A stretch of DNA of 64,000 bases from Verrucomicrobiota bacterium (GTDB taxonomy: Bacteria > Verrucomicrobiota > Kiritimatiellia > UBA8416 > JABMPJ01). A program made the translations under genes and the position numbers. The stretch is from assembly GCA_018648805.1 (NCBI GenBank), contig JABGQM010000006.1, positions 62,001 through 126,000 on the forward strand, in the 5' to 3' direction. Every line of letters starts with the position of its first letter. Positions within the stretch are counted from its first letter, which is position 1. The notes under the pieces were generated by a model that searched no databases, was not told where the DNA came from, and was given only the letters and a program-made list of their open reading frames with translations. Below, one piece after another: positions 27,040 to 36,947 of the stretch.

Positions 27040-27864
27040 ATGTCACTAGCTGTTCAAGACGATTACAAGGTGGACCTCGAAGTCTTCGAGGGGCCGCTCG
27101 ACCTCCTGCTCTACCTCATCCGCAAGGAAGAGATCGACATCTACGATATCCCGATTGAGCGCATCACCACGCAGTACATGCAGTACCTCAGCGTGATGCG
27201 TATGCTCGATCTGAACATTGCCGGTGAGTTCATTGTCATGGCCGCCACGCTCATGATGATCAAGAGTCGCCTGCTCCTGCCCGTCGAAGAGCGTGCGGAC
27301 TTGCCCGAGGATGAGGAAGAGGATGATCCACGCTGGGAGCTGGTGCGCCAGCTGGTCGAATACAAAAAGTTCAAGGATGCGGCCTCCCTGTTGCAGGACT
27401 GGGAAGACAGCCAGGAAAATGCCTTTATGCATAGCGGCAGTGGCATCGTGCTCGATGCCGAGGACCCCGGCCTGAGCATCAAGGACGTGAACATCTTCGA
27501 CCTGATCACCGCCTTCAACGAGGTGCTCAAGCGGGCGGCCAAAGAGGACTTGGGCGAAATCTTCGCCGAACGCTTCACCGTGGCCGAGAAGATCGACCAT
27601 ATCCTGGTGCGCGTGAGCAGTGGCACGCCGATGACCTTTTTCGATCTCTTCAGCGAGATGAGCTCGCGCCAGGAGATTGTCTGCACGTTTCTGGCCCTGC
27701 TCGAGCTGATTCGCATTCGACAGATCGATGTGGTACAGAAACAGCGATTCGGTGACATCACAATTGAAGCCGCCGAAGAGGCCGAGGCCGCAGCGGAGGC
27801 GTCCGACGAGGACTACGAGGAGCCCCTATTTGACTGGGACCACGAGGACAAAGACCATGGATGA
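27040..27864 (+). CDS. scpA: Segregation and condensation protein A (kleisin)
   Basis: A 274-residue kleisin that bridges the SMC heads in bacterial condensin. The N-terminal signature is clear: VDLEVFEGPLDLLLYLIRKEEIDIYDIPI, then GEFIVMAATLMMIKSRLLLPV. An acidic linker follows, and a C-terminal winged helix carries TFLALLELIRIRQIDVVQKQRFGDITIE. AGGAAAGC lies upstream of the ATG. The stop overlaps the scpB start, and the two products act in the same complex. Confidence 0.95.
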   Translation: MSLAVQDDYKVDLEVFEGPLDLLLYLIRKEEIDIYDIPIERITTQYMQYLSVMRMLDLNIAGEFIVMAATLMMIKSRLLLPVEERADLPEDEEEDDPRWELVRQLVEYKKFKDAASLLQDWEDSQENAFMHSGSGIVLDAEDPGLSIKDVNIFDLITAFNEVLKRAAKEDLGEIFAERFTVAEKIDHILVRVSSGTPMTFFDLFSEMSSRQEIVCTFLALLELIRIRQIDVVQKQRFGDITIEAAEEAEAAAEASDEDYEEPLFDWDHEDKDHG

Positions 27865-28740
27865 ACAGACTGAAGAGACACTCGATAGCGATGCCCTTGA
27901 GCTGAAGCAGGTCATCGGCGCTATGATCTTTGGCGCCAACCGGTCGCTTTCACTCAAGGAGATGAAGCGCACCTTGCGTGCCGTGGGTGAGGAAGCCGAA
28001 GGCCCGGCCAAGGTCTACGCCACCATCCGCGAAGGCGAGATTGCCCAAACTCTGGAACAGCTGATCATTGAACTCGATCAGCTCAAGGCCGGCATCCACA
28101 TTGCCGAGGTGGCCGGTGGCTTTCGCTACCAGAGTGATCCGCAATGCGGCATCTGGCTGAGACACCTGCTCGAGAAGGGCAAGCCCAGCCGCCTCTCCCA
28201 GCCGGGCCTCGAGACCCTGGCCGTGATCGCCTACCGCCAGCCCATGACGCGTGCCCAGATCGAAGCCATTCGCGGGGTCAGTGTCGATCACGTTGTTCGC
28301 AAGCTGCTCGAGATGCAGCTGATCCGGATTGCCGGCCGCTCCGAGCTGCCCGGGCGCCCCTTTATGTACGCCACGACGCACTACTTCCTCGAGCATTTCG
28401 GACTGCGTGATCTCAACCAGCTCGAAGAGGTCAATCCCATGCTCAAACGGCGCGATGCCGCCGTCTCGGTCGAGACCGCCCAGAAGGAAGCCACCGGGGC
28501 GGCCGAGTCGGGCGAAGCCGAACTGCCGCTGGCCAAGGCGGAAGCGCCCGAAACCGACACCGCACCGGCCGCGGAAACCGTGGACGTAGCTGAAGCCGAA
28601 CCGGCCAGTGAGACCACGGACGTGTCCGACGCTGAACCGGTGGCCGAAACTGTGGATATGCCCGAGGCCGAACCAGATGCCGAGACCGCGGACGTGGCCG
28701 ATGCCGACGCGGAGCCTGAGGCCGGGGAAGCGGACAAGCC

Positions 28741-28744
<4 letters not shown>
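27857..28744 (+). CDS. scpB: Segregation and condensation protein B with long acidic tail
   Basis: A 295-residue protein. Residues 10-195 are the tandem winged-helix ScpB core (LKQVIGAMIFGANRSLSLKEM, GFRYQSDP, SRLSQPGLETLAVIAYRQPMTRAQIEAIRGV, GRPFMYATTHYFLEHFGL). The last 80 or so residues are a Glu/Ala/Asp/Thr-rich tail of degenerate repeats (variants of AETVDVAEAEP), absent from compact ScpB proteins. ScpB dimers bind ScpA. The start lies within the last codons of scpA and the stop overlaps the hisC start as GTGA. Confidence 0.93.
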
Positions 28745-29849
<1,105 letters not shown>

Positions 29850-29853
<4 letters not shown>

Positions 29854-30704
29854 AACAGGTTGGTATTATAGGTCTGGGTCTTATGGGCGGTTCGCTCGGG
29901 CTTGCGCTCAAGCGCAAGACGGCGGATTTCACCGTTGTGGCCTACGCCCGCCGCGCCGAGACCCGTGCGGCCGCCCTCACGATGGGCGTGGCCGATCGCG
30001 TGGTCGATACACCCGCCGCGGCCGCCGACGGGTCCGATGTGGTGGTCCTCTGTGTGCCGGTGCTGAAGCTCGCCGAGATGGCCCGCGCCTGCCTGCCCGG
30101 TCTCAACCCCGGCGCCGTCCTGACCGATGTCGGCAGCACCAAGCTGGATGTGATCGAGGCCATCGCCCCCGCACTCACCGCCTCGGATGCCGAGTTCGTG
30201 GGCAGCCACCCCATTGCCGGGTCCGAAGAGACCGGTATTGAGGCCGCCCGCGCAGATCTCTACGAAGGGGCCACCATTGTAGTATCCCCATCCGACACCA
30301 ACAGCGACGAGGCCGTTACGCGCCTGACAGGCTTCTGGGAGGCACTGGGCGGGAAGGTCCAGATCATCGACCCGCAACGCCACGACGAGCTGGTGGCGCG
30401 TACCAGTCACCTGCCACACCTGGTCGCCGCGACGCTGGCAGGAACGGTCTGTCGTGCGCCGGACGATATCTCTCCCCTGTGCGGATCCGGCTTTCGTGAT
30501 ACCACGCGTATCGCATCCGGTTCGGCCGAGATCTGGCACGATATCGTGCGCACCAATCGCAGCGCAATCCAAGCCGAGCTGGCCGCCTTCGGCGCCTCAC
30601 TGGATGCCCTGCGCGCCTTGATCGACGAGGAGGACTACGAGGGCCTGCACCGCTACCTGGATGCGTGTCGCGCCCGCCGCCTCAAAGTCTTCAACCCGGA
30701 GTGA
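29850..30704 (+). CDS. tyrA: Prephenate dehydrogenase family protein
   Basis: A 284-residue NAD(P)-dependent dehydrogenase. The N-terminal dinucleotide fold (VGIIGLGLMGGSLGLALK) is followed by VLTDVGSTK and the active-site region FVGSHPIAGSEETGIEAA, with the conserved His of prephenate/arogenate dehydrogenases, and by HDELVARTSHLPHLVA in the helical C-terminal dimerisation domain. It converts prephenate (or arogenate) to the tyrosine precursor. The start is a GTG overlapping the hisC stop (GTGA). There is no fused chorismate mutase or ACT domain. Confidence 0.92.
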
Positions 30705-30711
30705 GCTCACT

Positions 30712-32034
30712 ATGACACCACCCACATCCATAACCGTCGCACCATGCCCGCCGATCACCGGTGAGTTGTGCGTGCCGGGCGACAAGAGCATCTCCCATCG
30801 CGCCGCTATGCTGTGTGCCCTCGCGACAGGCACATCGATCCTGAAAGGGTTCCTCGCCAGCGAGGACTGTCTGAATACCCTCGCGGCCGTCGAAGCCCTG
30901 GGCGCTGTCGTGGAGCGACAGGCCGGCGACGTCACCATCACGGGCACCGGCGGCACGTTCAAGCCGACGGACGGGGCACTCGATCTGGGCAACTCAGGAA
31001 CCGGCATGCGCCTGCTGGCCGGGTTGCTCGCGGGCCAGACCTTCGCGACCGAAATGACCGGCGACGCCTCACTCTGTTCGCGCCCTATGCGCCGCATCAG
31101 CGATCCGCTGGATGCCATGGGCGCTCGGGTTGAGCTTTCCGGGGAAGAGGGCACTGCCCCCCTGCGCGTGGGCGGCGCCCCACTGCATTCGATCACCTAT
31201 GCCCTGCCGGTCGCATCCGCCCAGGTGAAATCCTGTGTCCTGCTGGCAGGGCTCTATGCGGATGGCACCACTACGGTGATCGAGCCGCGGCCCACACGCG
31301 ATCACACCGAACGGCTGCTGCAGATGATGGGCGTGCCCGTGCAGGTGGATGGCCTCAGCGTAGCGGTAACGGGGCGGGGGCCGCAGGGCCCGCAGCTGCA
31401 AGCCGGCGAGATCGTGGTGCCGGGCGACTTCTCTTCAGCGGCCTTCTGGCTGGTGGCCGCCGCGTGCCGCCCCGGTTCGCGTGTCACGATCCGCAACGTC
31501 GGTCTCAATCCGCGCCGTACCGCGCTACTGGATGTGCTCGCGCGCATGGGGGCCGGCCTTAGCGTAACCGCGGCGGATACCGGCTCATCGGGCGAACCGA
31601 GGGGCGATATCACCGTGAACGGCACGCAGCTACAGGGCACCACTGTGGCGGGCGATGAGATCCCCAACCTGATTGATGAACTGCCGCTGGTGGCCGTGGC
31701 CGGCGCCATGGCGACCGGGACCACGGTCATCCGTGAAGCCGCCGAACTGCGGGTCAAAGAGAGCGACCGCATTGCCACCACGGTGGCCATGCTGCAGGCC
31801 GTCGGTGTGGCGGTCGAGGAAGCCGATGATGGGATGACCATCACCGGCGGAACGGTGCAGGGCCATGCCTCTATCGATAGCCATGGCGATCACCGCATCG
31901 CCATGTGTGCCGCTATTCTGGGGATGGTGGGGCAGGGGGCTGTCGAGGTCGTCGATGTGGCCTGTGTGGCCACATCGTATCCGCAATTTTGGGATGATTT
32001 GGAATCGCTGCGTCGGATAGGGGGAGAGGCATGA
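30712..32034 (+). CDS. aroA: 3-phosphoshikimate 1-carboxyvinyltransferase (EPSP synthase)
   Basis: A 440-residue shikimate-pathway enzyme joining shikimate-3-phosphate and PEP. Signatures: PGDKSISHRAAMLCALA, the PEP-site LDLGNSGTGMRLLAGLLAG, SRPMRRISDPLDAMGA, and KESDRIATTVAMLQ late in the protein, then SIDSHGDHRIAMCAAI. The motif LGNSGTGMR lacks the Ala substitution known from some glyphosate-tolerant forms. The ATG at 30712 follows GGAGTGAG. The stop overlaps the cmk start as ATGA. Confidence 0.96.
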   Translation: MTPPTSITVAPCPPITGELCVPGDKSISHRAAMLCALATGTSILKGFLASEDCLNTLAAVEALGAVVERQAGDVTITGTGGTFKPTDGALDLGNSGTGMRLLAGLLAGQTFATEMTGDASLCSRPMRRISDPLDAMGARVELSGEEGTAPLRVGGAPLHSITYALPVASAQVKSCVLLAGLYADGTTTVIEPRPTRDHTERLLQMMGVPVQVDGLSVAVTGRGPQGPQLQAGEIVVPGDFSSAAFWLVAAACRPGSRVTIRNVGLNPRRTALLDVLARMGAGLSVTAADTGSSGEPRGDITVNGTQLQGTTVAGDEIPNLIDELPLVAVAGAMATGTTVIREAAELRVKESDRIATTVAMLQAVGVAVEEADDGMTITGGTVQGHASIDSHGDHRIAMCAAILGMVGQGAVEVVDVACVATSYPQFWDDLESLRRIGGEA

Positions 32035-32693
32035 CTGGAGTTGTTGCAATTGATGGGCCCGCCGCATCGGGTAAGTCCACCGTAGCCCGCCGCGTGGCGG
32101 CCGCACTGGAGGCCCTCTATGTCGATTCAGGTGCCGTTTACAGGGGCATCACCTGGGCCGCCCTTGAGCGCGGGGTGGATGTGCATGATGGCGCGGCGGT
32201 GACGCAGATGCTGGCCGGCTTGGATCTACGCTTCTTTGCGCGCGACGGTGCCGTCGTGTTCTCGATCGATGACCGCGAGCCGGGTGACGCCATTCGCACC
32301 CAGGACGTCAACAATGCGGTTAGTCCTGTGGCCGTGATTCCGGGGGTCCGCATCCAGGTCGTACTATGGCTTCGGGAGATGGCCCGCCTGGGCCCGTTGG
32401 TCATGGAGGGGCGCGACATCGGCACGGCCGTCTTTCCTGAAACGCCCTGCAAGTTCTATCTCGACGCCTCGCCCGAGGAGCGGGCACGCCGTCGCCATCG
32501 CGAGATGGTTGAGGAGACCGGCATTGAAGAGGCCGAAGTCGATGCCTCGCTGCGACGTCGTGACAAGATCGATAGCAGTCGCAAGATGGATCCGCTGCAG
32601 GTGGCCCCCGGTGCGACGCGTATCGACTCAACCGCCATGGGGATTGATGAAGTCGTCAGCACCATCGTGGCGGCGGCCAAGAGCGATGCGTAG
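32031..32693 (+). CDS. cmk: Cytidylate kinase
   Basis: A 220-residue (d)CMP kinase with P-loop GPAASGKSTVARRVA, YVDSGAVYRGITWAAL in the NMP-binding region, the LVMEGRDIGTAVFP motif and RRHREMVEETG in the LID region, then RRDKIDSSRKMDPL. It phosphorylates CMP and dCMP. It is the last gene of the coupled run scpA-scpB-hisC-tyrA-aroA-cmk. The aroA-cmk arrangement is seen in many bacteria, often followed by rpsA, which is absent here. Confidence 0.95.
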   Translation: MTGVVAIDGPAASGKSTVARRVAAALEALYVDSGAVYRGITWAALERGVDVHDGAAVTQMLAGLDLRFFARDGAVVFSIDDREPGDAIRTQDVNNAVSPVAVIPGVRIQVVLWLREMARLGPLVMEGRDIGTAVFPETPCKFYLDASPEERARRRHREMVEETGIEEAEVDASLRRRDKIDSSRKMDPLQVAPGATRIDSTAMGIDEVVSTIVAAAKSDA

Positions 32694-32726
32694 GTAAGGG
32701 CTGAGTACACTTACTCGCTTTCTTAA

Positions 32727-32855
32727 TCGCCACTCTTACTCGGATACACTTAAACGAACTGCTTCGTCGATTGAGGTTGCCCGGTGAGGTCGCCCGGGTT
32801 TTTGCCCTGCAACGAGTAAGTGTGTCGGTGAAGGGTATCCGAGTAAGGGTGGCGA
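32727..32855. repeat. Inverted repeat element after cmk
   Basis: The 25-base arm at 32727-32751 is nearly the reverse complement of 32831-32855 (shared core CTTACTCGGATAC). The right arm is repeated exactly at 34218-34242. A terminator-like hairpin sits between the arms. Confidence 0.65.
32780..32803 (+). terminator. Putative rho-independent terminator of the scp-aro-cmk operon
   Basis: Five-base-pair GC stem (CCCGG / CCGGG), a loop of about nine bases, then TTTTT. It lies 87 bases after the cmk stop, inside the inverted repeat element. Confidence 0.5.
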
Positions 32856-32900
32856 GGAAGTGTGCGTGAAAGAGTCTCGCCTTCGCGATTCAACTACACC

Positions 32901-33122
32901 TTAGTCGCGGTAGCGGTAGGTGATGCGACCCTTGGAAAGGTCGTAGGGCGAGATCTGAACCGTGACGCGGTCGCCGGCCGTGATGCGAATGAAATGCTTG
33001 CGCATCTTGCCTGAAATATGGGCCAGCAGTTCGTGTCCGTTCTCGAGCTTAACGGTATACATCGTGGCGGGCAGAACCTTGACCACTACTCCCTCGGCTT
33101 CTATGGCATCACTCTTCGGCAT
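32901..33122 (-). CDS. infA: Translation initiation factor IF-1
   Basis: A 73-residue OB-fold protein of normal length: [40 protein letters not shown] then [23 protein letters not shown]. It occupies the ribosomal A site during initiation. It stands alone on the minus strand, not in a ribosomal protein operon. Its 3' end faces the end of the cmk operon. Confidence 0.97.
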   Translation of the reverse strand: MPKSDAIEAEGVVVKVLPATMYTVKLENGHELLAHISGKMRKHFIRITAGDRVTVQISPYDLSKGRITYRYRD

Positions 33123-33206
33123 AAAAAGAATCTCTCTCGCTGTGTGTATGAACAGCCGTCAACTTACCCGTGCACCCACTGCAGTGCAAGCGAATTCCCC
33201 GCTTCT

Positions 33207-34037
33207 CTACGTTAAACCATAGAGCCGGAGGGTGCGCCGGAAGTCGTGCGGCAGGGGCGCACGTGCCCGGATCCGTTCGCCGCTGATCGGGTTCTTCAGC
33301 TGCAGGTCATAGGCGTGCAGCATCTGTCGCCCCACCTTGACCAGCTTCGCCGAGTGCTTGGAGCGCGATCCGTATTGGCGGTCGCCGATGACCGGATGGC
33401 CCAGCCCCGCCACATGTTGACGAATCTGGTGCGTGCGGCCGGTCTCAATGCGTATCGAGAGATGACTCCCTTCGCGGTTGCTGTCCAGCACCCGCAGGTG
33501 CGACACCGCGCGCTCGCCGCCGACCGGTGCCTTTACGGTCTGCTCCTCCTTCTTGATCAGACCCATCACGAGGGCGCGGTACGTCTTGCGCACGTCATGG
33601 CGCTTAAAGAGCTGCATCGCCTTCTCGAGCGCATCCTTGTGCTTGGCCAGCAGGAGGCAGCCGGTTGTATCCTTGTCGATACGGTGTACGCAGCACGGCC
33701 AGCTGGCCTGTGCTTGCTTCTGTAGGCGCGCTTCCAGGCTGCGCGGTCCGTTGGAGAGTGTCGCGGCGGGCTTGTTGACCACCAGGTAGTCGTCGTCTTC
33801 ATAGAGGGTCACAATACTGATGCTGACCGGCTTTGAATCGTGCGGCACCACTTCGACCTCATCGCGCACGCGCAGCTCATGGCGCGCCATCCAGATTCGC
33901 TTGCGGTTGACGAAAACATGGCGTGCATTGAGCAAGTCCTTGGCCGCGTTGCGCGAGATGCCCAGCCGCTGGGCCAGGAAATCCAGAAGCTTGACCCCCT
34001 TCTCCTCTTTCGACACCGTATACTTTTCCGCATTCAT
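33207..34037 (-). CDS. RluA-family pseudouridine synthase
   Basis: A 276-residue RNA-modifying enzyme. Residues 1-70 are an S4-like RNA-binding domain (KLLDFLAQRLGISRNAAKDLLNARHVFVN). The catalytic domain includes LVVNKPAATLS, the active-site Asp motif HRIDKDTTGCLLLAK, RKTYRALVMG and RIETGRTHQIRQHVAGLGHPVIGDRQYG. The target uridines cannot be told; RluC/RluD-like enzymes share this layout. I use the ATG at 34037 (MNAEKYTV), because longer in-frame starts run into the heptamer array upstream. Confidence 0.92.
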   Translation of the reverse strand: MNAEKYTVSKEEKGVKLLDFLAQRLGISRNAAKDLLNARHVFVNRKRIWMARHELRVRDEVEVVPHDSKPVSISIVTLYEDDDYLVVNKPAATLSNGPRSLEARLQKQAQASWPCCVHRIDKDTTGCLLLAKHKDALEKAMQLFKRHDVRKTYRALVMGLIKKEEQTVKAPVGGERAVSHLRVLDSNREGSHLSIRIETGRTHQIRQHVAGLGHPVIGDRQYGSRSKHSAKLVKVGRQMLHAYDLQLKNPISGERIRARAPLPHDFRRTLRLYGLT

Positions 34038-34055
34038 TCCCCGCACCCTATCACG

Positions 34056-34111
34056 CCCACTACCGACTGCCCACTGCATACTGTTCACTGCTCACTTACT
34101 GCTTACTACTT
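34056..34111. repeat. Heptamer array, unit CACTGCT variants
   Basis: About eight degenerate 7-bp units (CCGACTG, CCCACTG, CATACTG, TTCACTG and others), starting 18 bases upstream of the pseudouridine synthase start codon and therefore probably within its 5' leader. Confidence 0.7.
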
Positions 34112-34143
34112 AAGGCCCTTCTTGGATTAGCGGGGTGTTATAT

Positions 34144-34190
34144 ATTGATGAATGCGGCATGATTGGCGACAAGTGGAGATCGAGACTTGC
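34144..34190. repeat. Fragment of the 44-kb/47-kb dispersed repeat family
   Basis: Resembles the 3' half of the repeats at 44145-44284 and 46959-47096 (TTGATGAATG, GGCGACAAG, GAGATCGA). It sits in the 312-bp gap between the pseudouridine synthase and malic enzyme genes. Confidence 0.55.
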
Positions 34191-34217
34191 CCGCCGGAGG
34201 AGGGAAGCAGTTCGGTT

Positions 34218-34242
34218 AAGGGTATCCGAGTAAGGGTGGCGA
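34218..34242. repeat. Exact 25-bp copy of the arm at 32831-32855
   Basis: Begins AAGGGTATCCGAGTAAGG and is identical over 25 bases to the right arm of the inverted repeat after cmk, in the same orientation. Confidence 0.7.
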
Positions 34243-34349
34243 GTAAGTTGATCGCACCACGACTCCTCCCCCGCTAAGACTTGCCATTCTCCCCCCCCCT
34301 GCGTAGGCTTCCTCTCTTTGTTGCTCACTGAACGCGGAGATGCATTGTC

Positions 34350-35645
34350 ATGGAACTGACTTCTGAAGCCATTTTTGAATACCATCAGGGCGGGAAGGTC
34401 GGCATGTGTGCCACCAAGCCTCTCTCCTCGCAAGAGGAATTGAGCCTGGCCTATACCCCCGGCGTGGCGGAACCCGTGCGCGCCATCGCTGAGAATCGCG
34501 AGGCTCTGTTTGACTACACGGCCAAGTCCAACCTCGTTGCGGTCGTCTCCGACGGCAGCGCCATCCTGGGCCTCGGCGATCTCGGTGCCGAGGCGAGCAT
34601 TCCGGTGATGGAGGGCAAAGGCGTCCTGTTCAAGGCCTTTGGCGACGTCGATGGCTGGCCGGTGCCGCTCAACGGCTGCCGCGAAGGCGGGGCCAATGAG
34701 GGCCCCACCGACCCCCAGCGCGTGATCGATATGGTGGCCGCCCTGGCCCCGATGTACGGTGGCGTCAACCTCGAGGACATTGCCGCGCCCGCCTGTTTCG
34801 AAATTGAGGATAAGCTGGATGCCATGCTGGATATCCCCGTGTTCCACGACGACCAGTGGGGCACGGCGGTCATTACGCTGGCCGGGGTCCTGAATTACAC
34901 GCGGCTATGTGAACGCAGCATGAGTGAACTGCGCATCGTGATCAACGGCGCCGGGGCGGCCGGTATTCGGATTGCCGAGATGCTCAAGGCCGCCGGAGCG
35001 CAGGATGTTGTCCTGTGCGACTCGCGCGGCACCGTGCGCACGGCGCGCACCGATCTCAACATCAAGAAGCAGGAGCATGCCGCCGATACCGCGGCACTGA
35101 CCGTGTCGGAGGCCATGCAAGGCGCCCACGTCTTCATCGGGGTCTCCGTGGCGGACTGCCTCACCGAAGCCGATATCCGTCAGCTGGCCGACTATCCCGC
35201 TATCTTCGCGATGGCCAACCCCGTGCCCGAGATCCGGCCCGAGGTCGTGGCTGCGGTGATGGGTGACAAACCCTATGTCATGTGCACCGGCCGTTCCGAC
35301 TATCCCAACCAGGTCAACAACGTGCTCGGCTTTCCCTTCCTCTTTCGCGGCGCCCTGGATGCGCGTGCCTCGAGCATAACGCTCAGCATGAAGGTGGCTG
35401 CCGCCGATGCGCTGGCCGCCCTGGCGCGTGAGTCTGTGCCGGAGAACGTGCAGACCATCTATGCCGCCGAGGGCGAGCTGAGCTTCAGCAACAGCTACGT
35501 GATTCCCAAGCCGTTTGACCGCCGTCTCTTCATCGAGATCCCCTTCGCCGTGGCCACGGCCGCCGTAGCGGATGGTGTGGCGTCGCCCGGCTTTGCGATA
35601 GACGGCTATCGCGCCGTCCTCGAAGCACGCAACGCCGTGCGCTGA
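34350..35645 (+). CDS. Malic enzyme (NAD(P)-dependent, small bacterial type)
   Basis: A 431-residue enzyme decarboxylating malate to pyruvate. It shows [57 protein letters not shown], the metal and substrate motif FEIEDKL and [18 protein letters not shown], the Rossmann motif [16 protein letters not shown], and [13 protein letters not shown]. It lacks the C-terminal phosphotransacetylase domain of MaeB. Cofactor preference is not obvious. GGAG lies 12 bases upstream of the ATG. Confidence 0.92.
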   Translation: MELTSEAIFEYHQGGKVGMCATKPLSSQEELSLAYTPGVAEPVRAIAENREALFDYTAKSNLVAVVSDGSAILGLGDLGAEASIPVMEGKGVLFKAFGDVDGWPVPLNGCREGGANEGPTDPQRVIDMVAALAPMYGGVNLEDIAAPACFEIEDKLDAMLDIPVFHDDQWGTAVITLAGVLNYTRLCERSMSELRIVINGAGAAGIRIAEMLKAAGAQDVVLCDSRGTVRTARTDLNIKKQEHAADTAALTVSEAMQGAHVFIGVSVADCLTEADIRQLADYPAIFAMANPVPEIRPEVVAAVMGDKPYVMCTGRSDYPNQVNNVLGFPFLFRGALDARASSITLSMKVAAADALAALARESVPENVQTIYAAEGELSFSNSYVIPKPFDRRLFIEIPFAVATAAVADGVASPGFAIDGYRAVLEARNAVR

Positions 35646-35721
35646 CGCTGGGCGCATGGCAGTTGAATGGGTAGCCGGCACGAATCCAATTGGGTGTCTG
35701 AAATGCTGCTCGTTGGCGGTT

Positions 35722-35898
35722 CAGTTCACGACAAAGTTGACGAAGTAGTTGGGATGGGACAGTCTACGACAAAGTTCACGAGGTGGGTGCGCTTACTGGG
35801 GGGCGATGTCCAAGGCGGTGGTGCTGAAACTGCACCGTGAACATTGTCGTGAACTATCTCGAACAACTGCACCGTGAACATTGTCGTGAACTACTCCG
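35722..35898. repeat. Inverted repeat of TTCACGACAAAG-type modules (element D)
   Basis: Two forward modules (TTCACGACAAAGTTGACGA; CTACGACAAAGTTCACGA) face two reversed modules (GTGAACATTGTCGTGAAC), related to the internal part of TIR elements A-C but without their termini. It occupies most of the 395-bp gap after the malic enzyme gene. Confidence 0.65.
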
Positions 35899-36040
35899 AA
35901 TACAACTAACGACACGGTCCGCCTGCTCCCGTCCGGCAATGGCGCAGGAAGAACCCATGCAACTGCAATGCACCCGCTGACGCTTTTTTGTTACCCAATG
36001 GTTGACAGGGTAGGGGGCATTTGATAACACTTCGCGGCTT

Positions 36041-36139
36041 ATGGGACAGCAACTCAGAGTTCGAGTAAAGCGCAAACGACGCGAACGGCGTGCGAAGCGG
36101 GCTAAAGAAGCCGCTAAGCAGGCTGCAACCAAGTCGTAG
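36041..36139 (+). CDS. Very small, highly basic protein
   Basis: A 32-codon frame beginning MGQQLRVRVKRKRRERRAKR and ending in an Ala/Lys-rich tail. More than half of the residues are Lys, Arg, Gln or Ala and there are no acidic residues except two Glu. It ends 20 bases before the tRNA-Cys gene. Small basic ribosome-associated proteins are known from PVC genomes, but I cannot assign this to a named family. No strong ribosome site is visible. Codon structure and position make it more likely than not to be real. Confidence 0.5.
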   Translation: MGQQLRVRVKRKRRERRAKRAKEAAKQAATKS

Positions 36140-36159
36140 GCACGATAAACTCAAGTTAT

Positions 36160-36233
36160 GGCGCGATGGCCGAGTGGTTAGGCACGGGTCTGCAAAACCT
36201 GGTACACCGGTTCAAGTCCGGTTCGCGCCTCCA
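36160..36233 (+). tRNA. tRNA-Cys (anticodon GCA)
   Basis: A 74-nt cloverleaf with acceptor stem GGCGCGA/TCGCGCC, a D-arm with AGTGGTTAGGC, anticodon stem CGGGT/ACCTG around loop CTGCAAA (GCA reads Cys), T-arm CCGG-TTCAAGT-CCGG, discriminator T and an encoded CCA. Confidence 0.95.
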
Positions 36234-36382
36234 TGCTTCATCCGCAGCGCAGCGGAGGGCGGAGCATGCCTCGGCGTAGCTGTCCGAACGAAGTGAGGGC
36301 ACCGAAGCCGGGCGATGTGTCCTGCGCTGCGAACTACGCCCGGGCAAGCCCTCTCTAACTGCAATCCACCCGTGCAGTCACA

Positions 36383-36410
36383 ACCCCTTGATTCACAAGG
36401 GGTGTTCTTT
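36383..36410 (+). terminator. Rho-independent terminator after tRNA-Cys
   Basis: Perfect 8-bp stem ACCCCTTG / CAAGGGGT with loop ATTCA, followed by GTTCTTT. It lies 150 bases after the tRNA. The stretch between holds no other gene that I can support. Confidence 0.6.
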
Positions 36411-36531
36411 GTGTCTACGCATAACGAAAGAGCACGAGGGGAGCCCCCATCGTGCTCTTACGCTTTGACCTTTTTCCGCCCGGTGTGGCGGTGCCTCTGG
36501 CCTGAATTATTCACCAACTCACGGAAGAGAC

Positions 36532-36899
36532 TGCCCGCAGATCACGCAGATGGACGCAGATCGGGAGATGGGAACGGGACGGGAGAAGGGGAATGTTGCG
36601 GGAATTGGCGTGGCCGGAATACCGGCCCCACTCAATTCCCGCAACGTTATCCGCCGGGCGCTAATCGCGCCCGGGAAGACCCGTATCAGGGCCCATTGAC
36701 ACAAGACCTGCACTAGTCGCCCGTCCGTACTTCACGCTCAGCGTTCCGGCGCTCCCAGTGCCCCAACCGGCTGCGATTAGCAGCCGGGGAGCCACGTTGC
36801 GGGAATCCTATGGCGATGGTATTCCATCGCCGACGGATTCCCGCAACATTCTCCCTCTCTCTACTCCCATCTGCGTCCATCTGCGTGATCTGCGGGCAA
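36532..36899. mobile_element. Element with long inverted repeats built of 10-bp units
   Basis: The left arm (36532-36606) and right arm (36836-36899) are inverted copies over about 65 bases. Each contains a tandem 10-bp motif (GCAGATCACG, GCAGATGGAC, GCAGATCGGG) and GTTGCGGGAAT. The interior repeats GTTGCGGGAAT and its complement, giving nested hairpins. No coding frame is convincing. It fills most of the 714-bp gap between tRNA-Cys and xylA. Confidence 0.65.
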
Positions 36900-36947
36900 C
36901 TTCTCCTTATCTGGTCGAGTTCCCACAGAGGCGATGAACAGATCAGG

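Noticed and set aside
36315..36716. 133-codon open frame in the tRNA-Cys to xylA gap
   Set aside because: It runs through a terminator hairpin and into the inverted-repeat element and has no recognisable domain or ribosome site.
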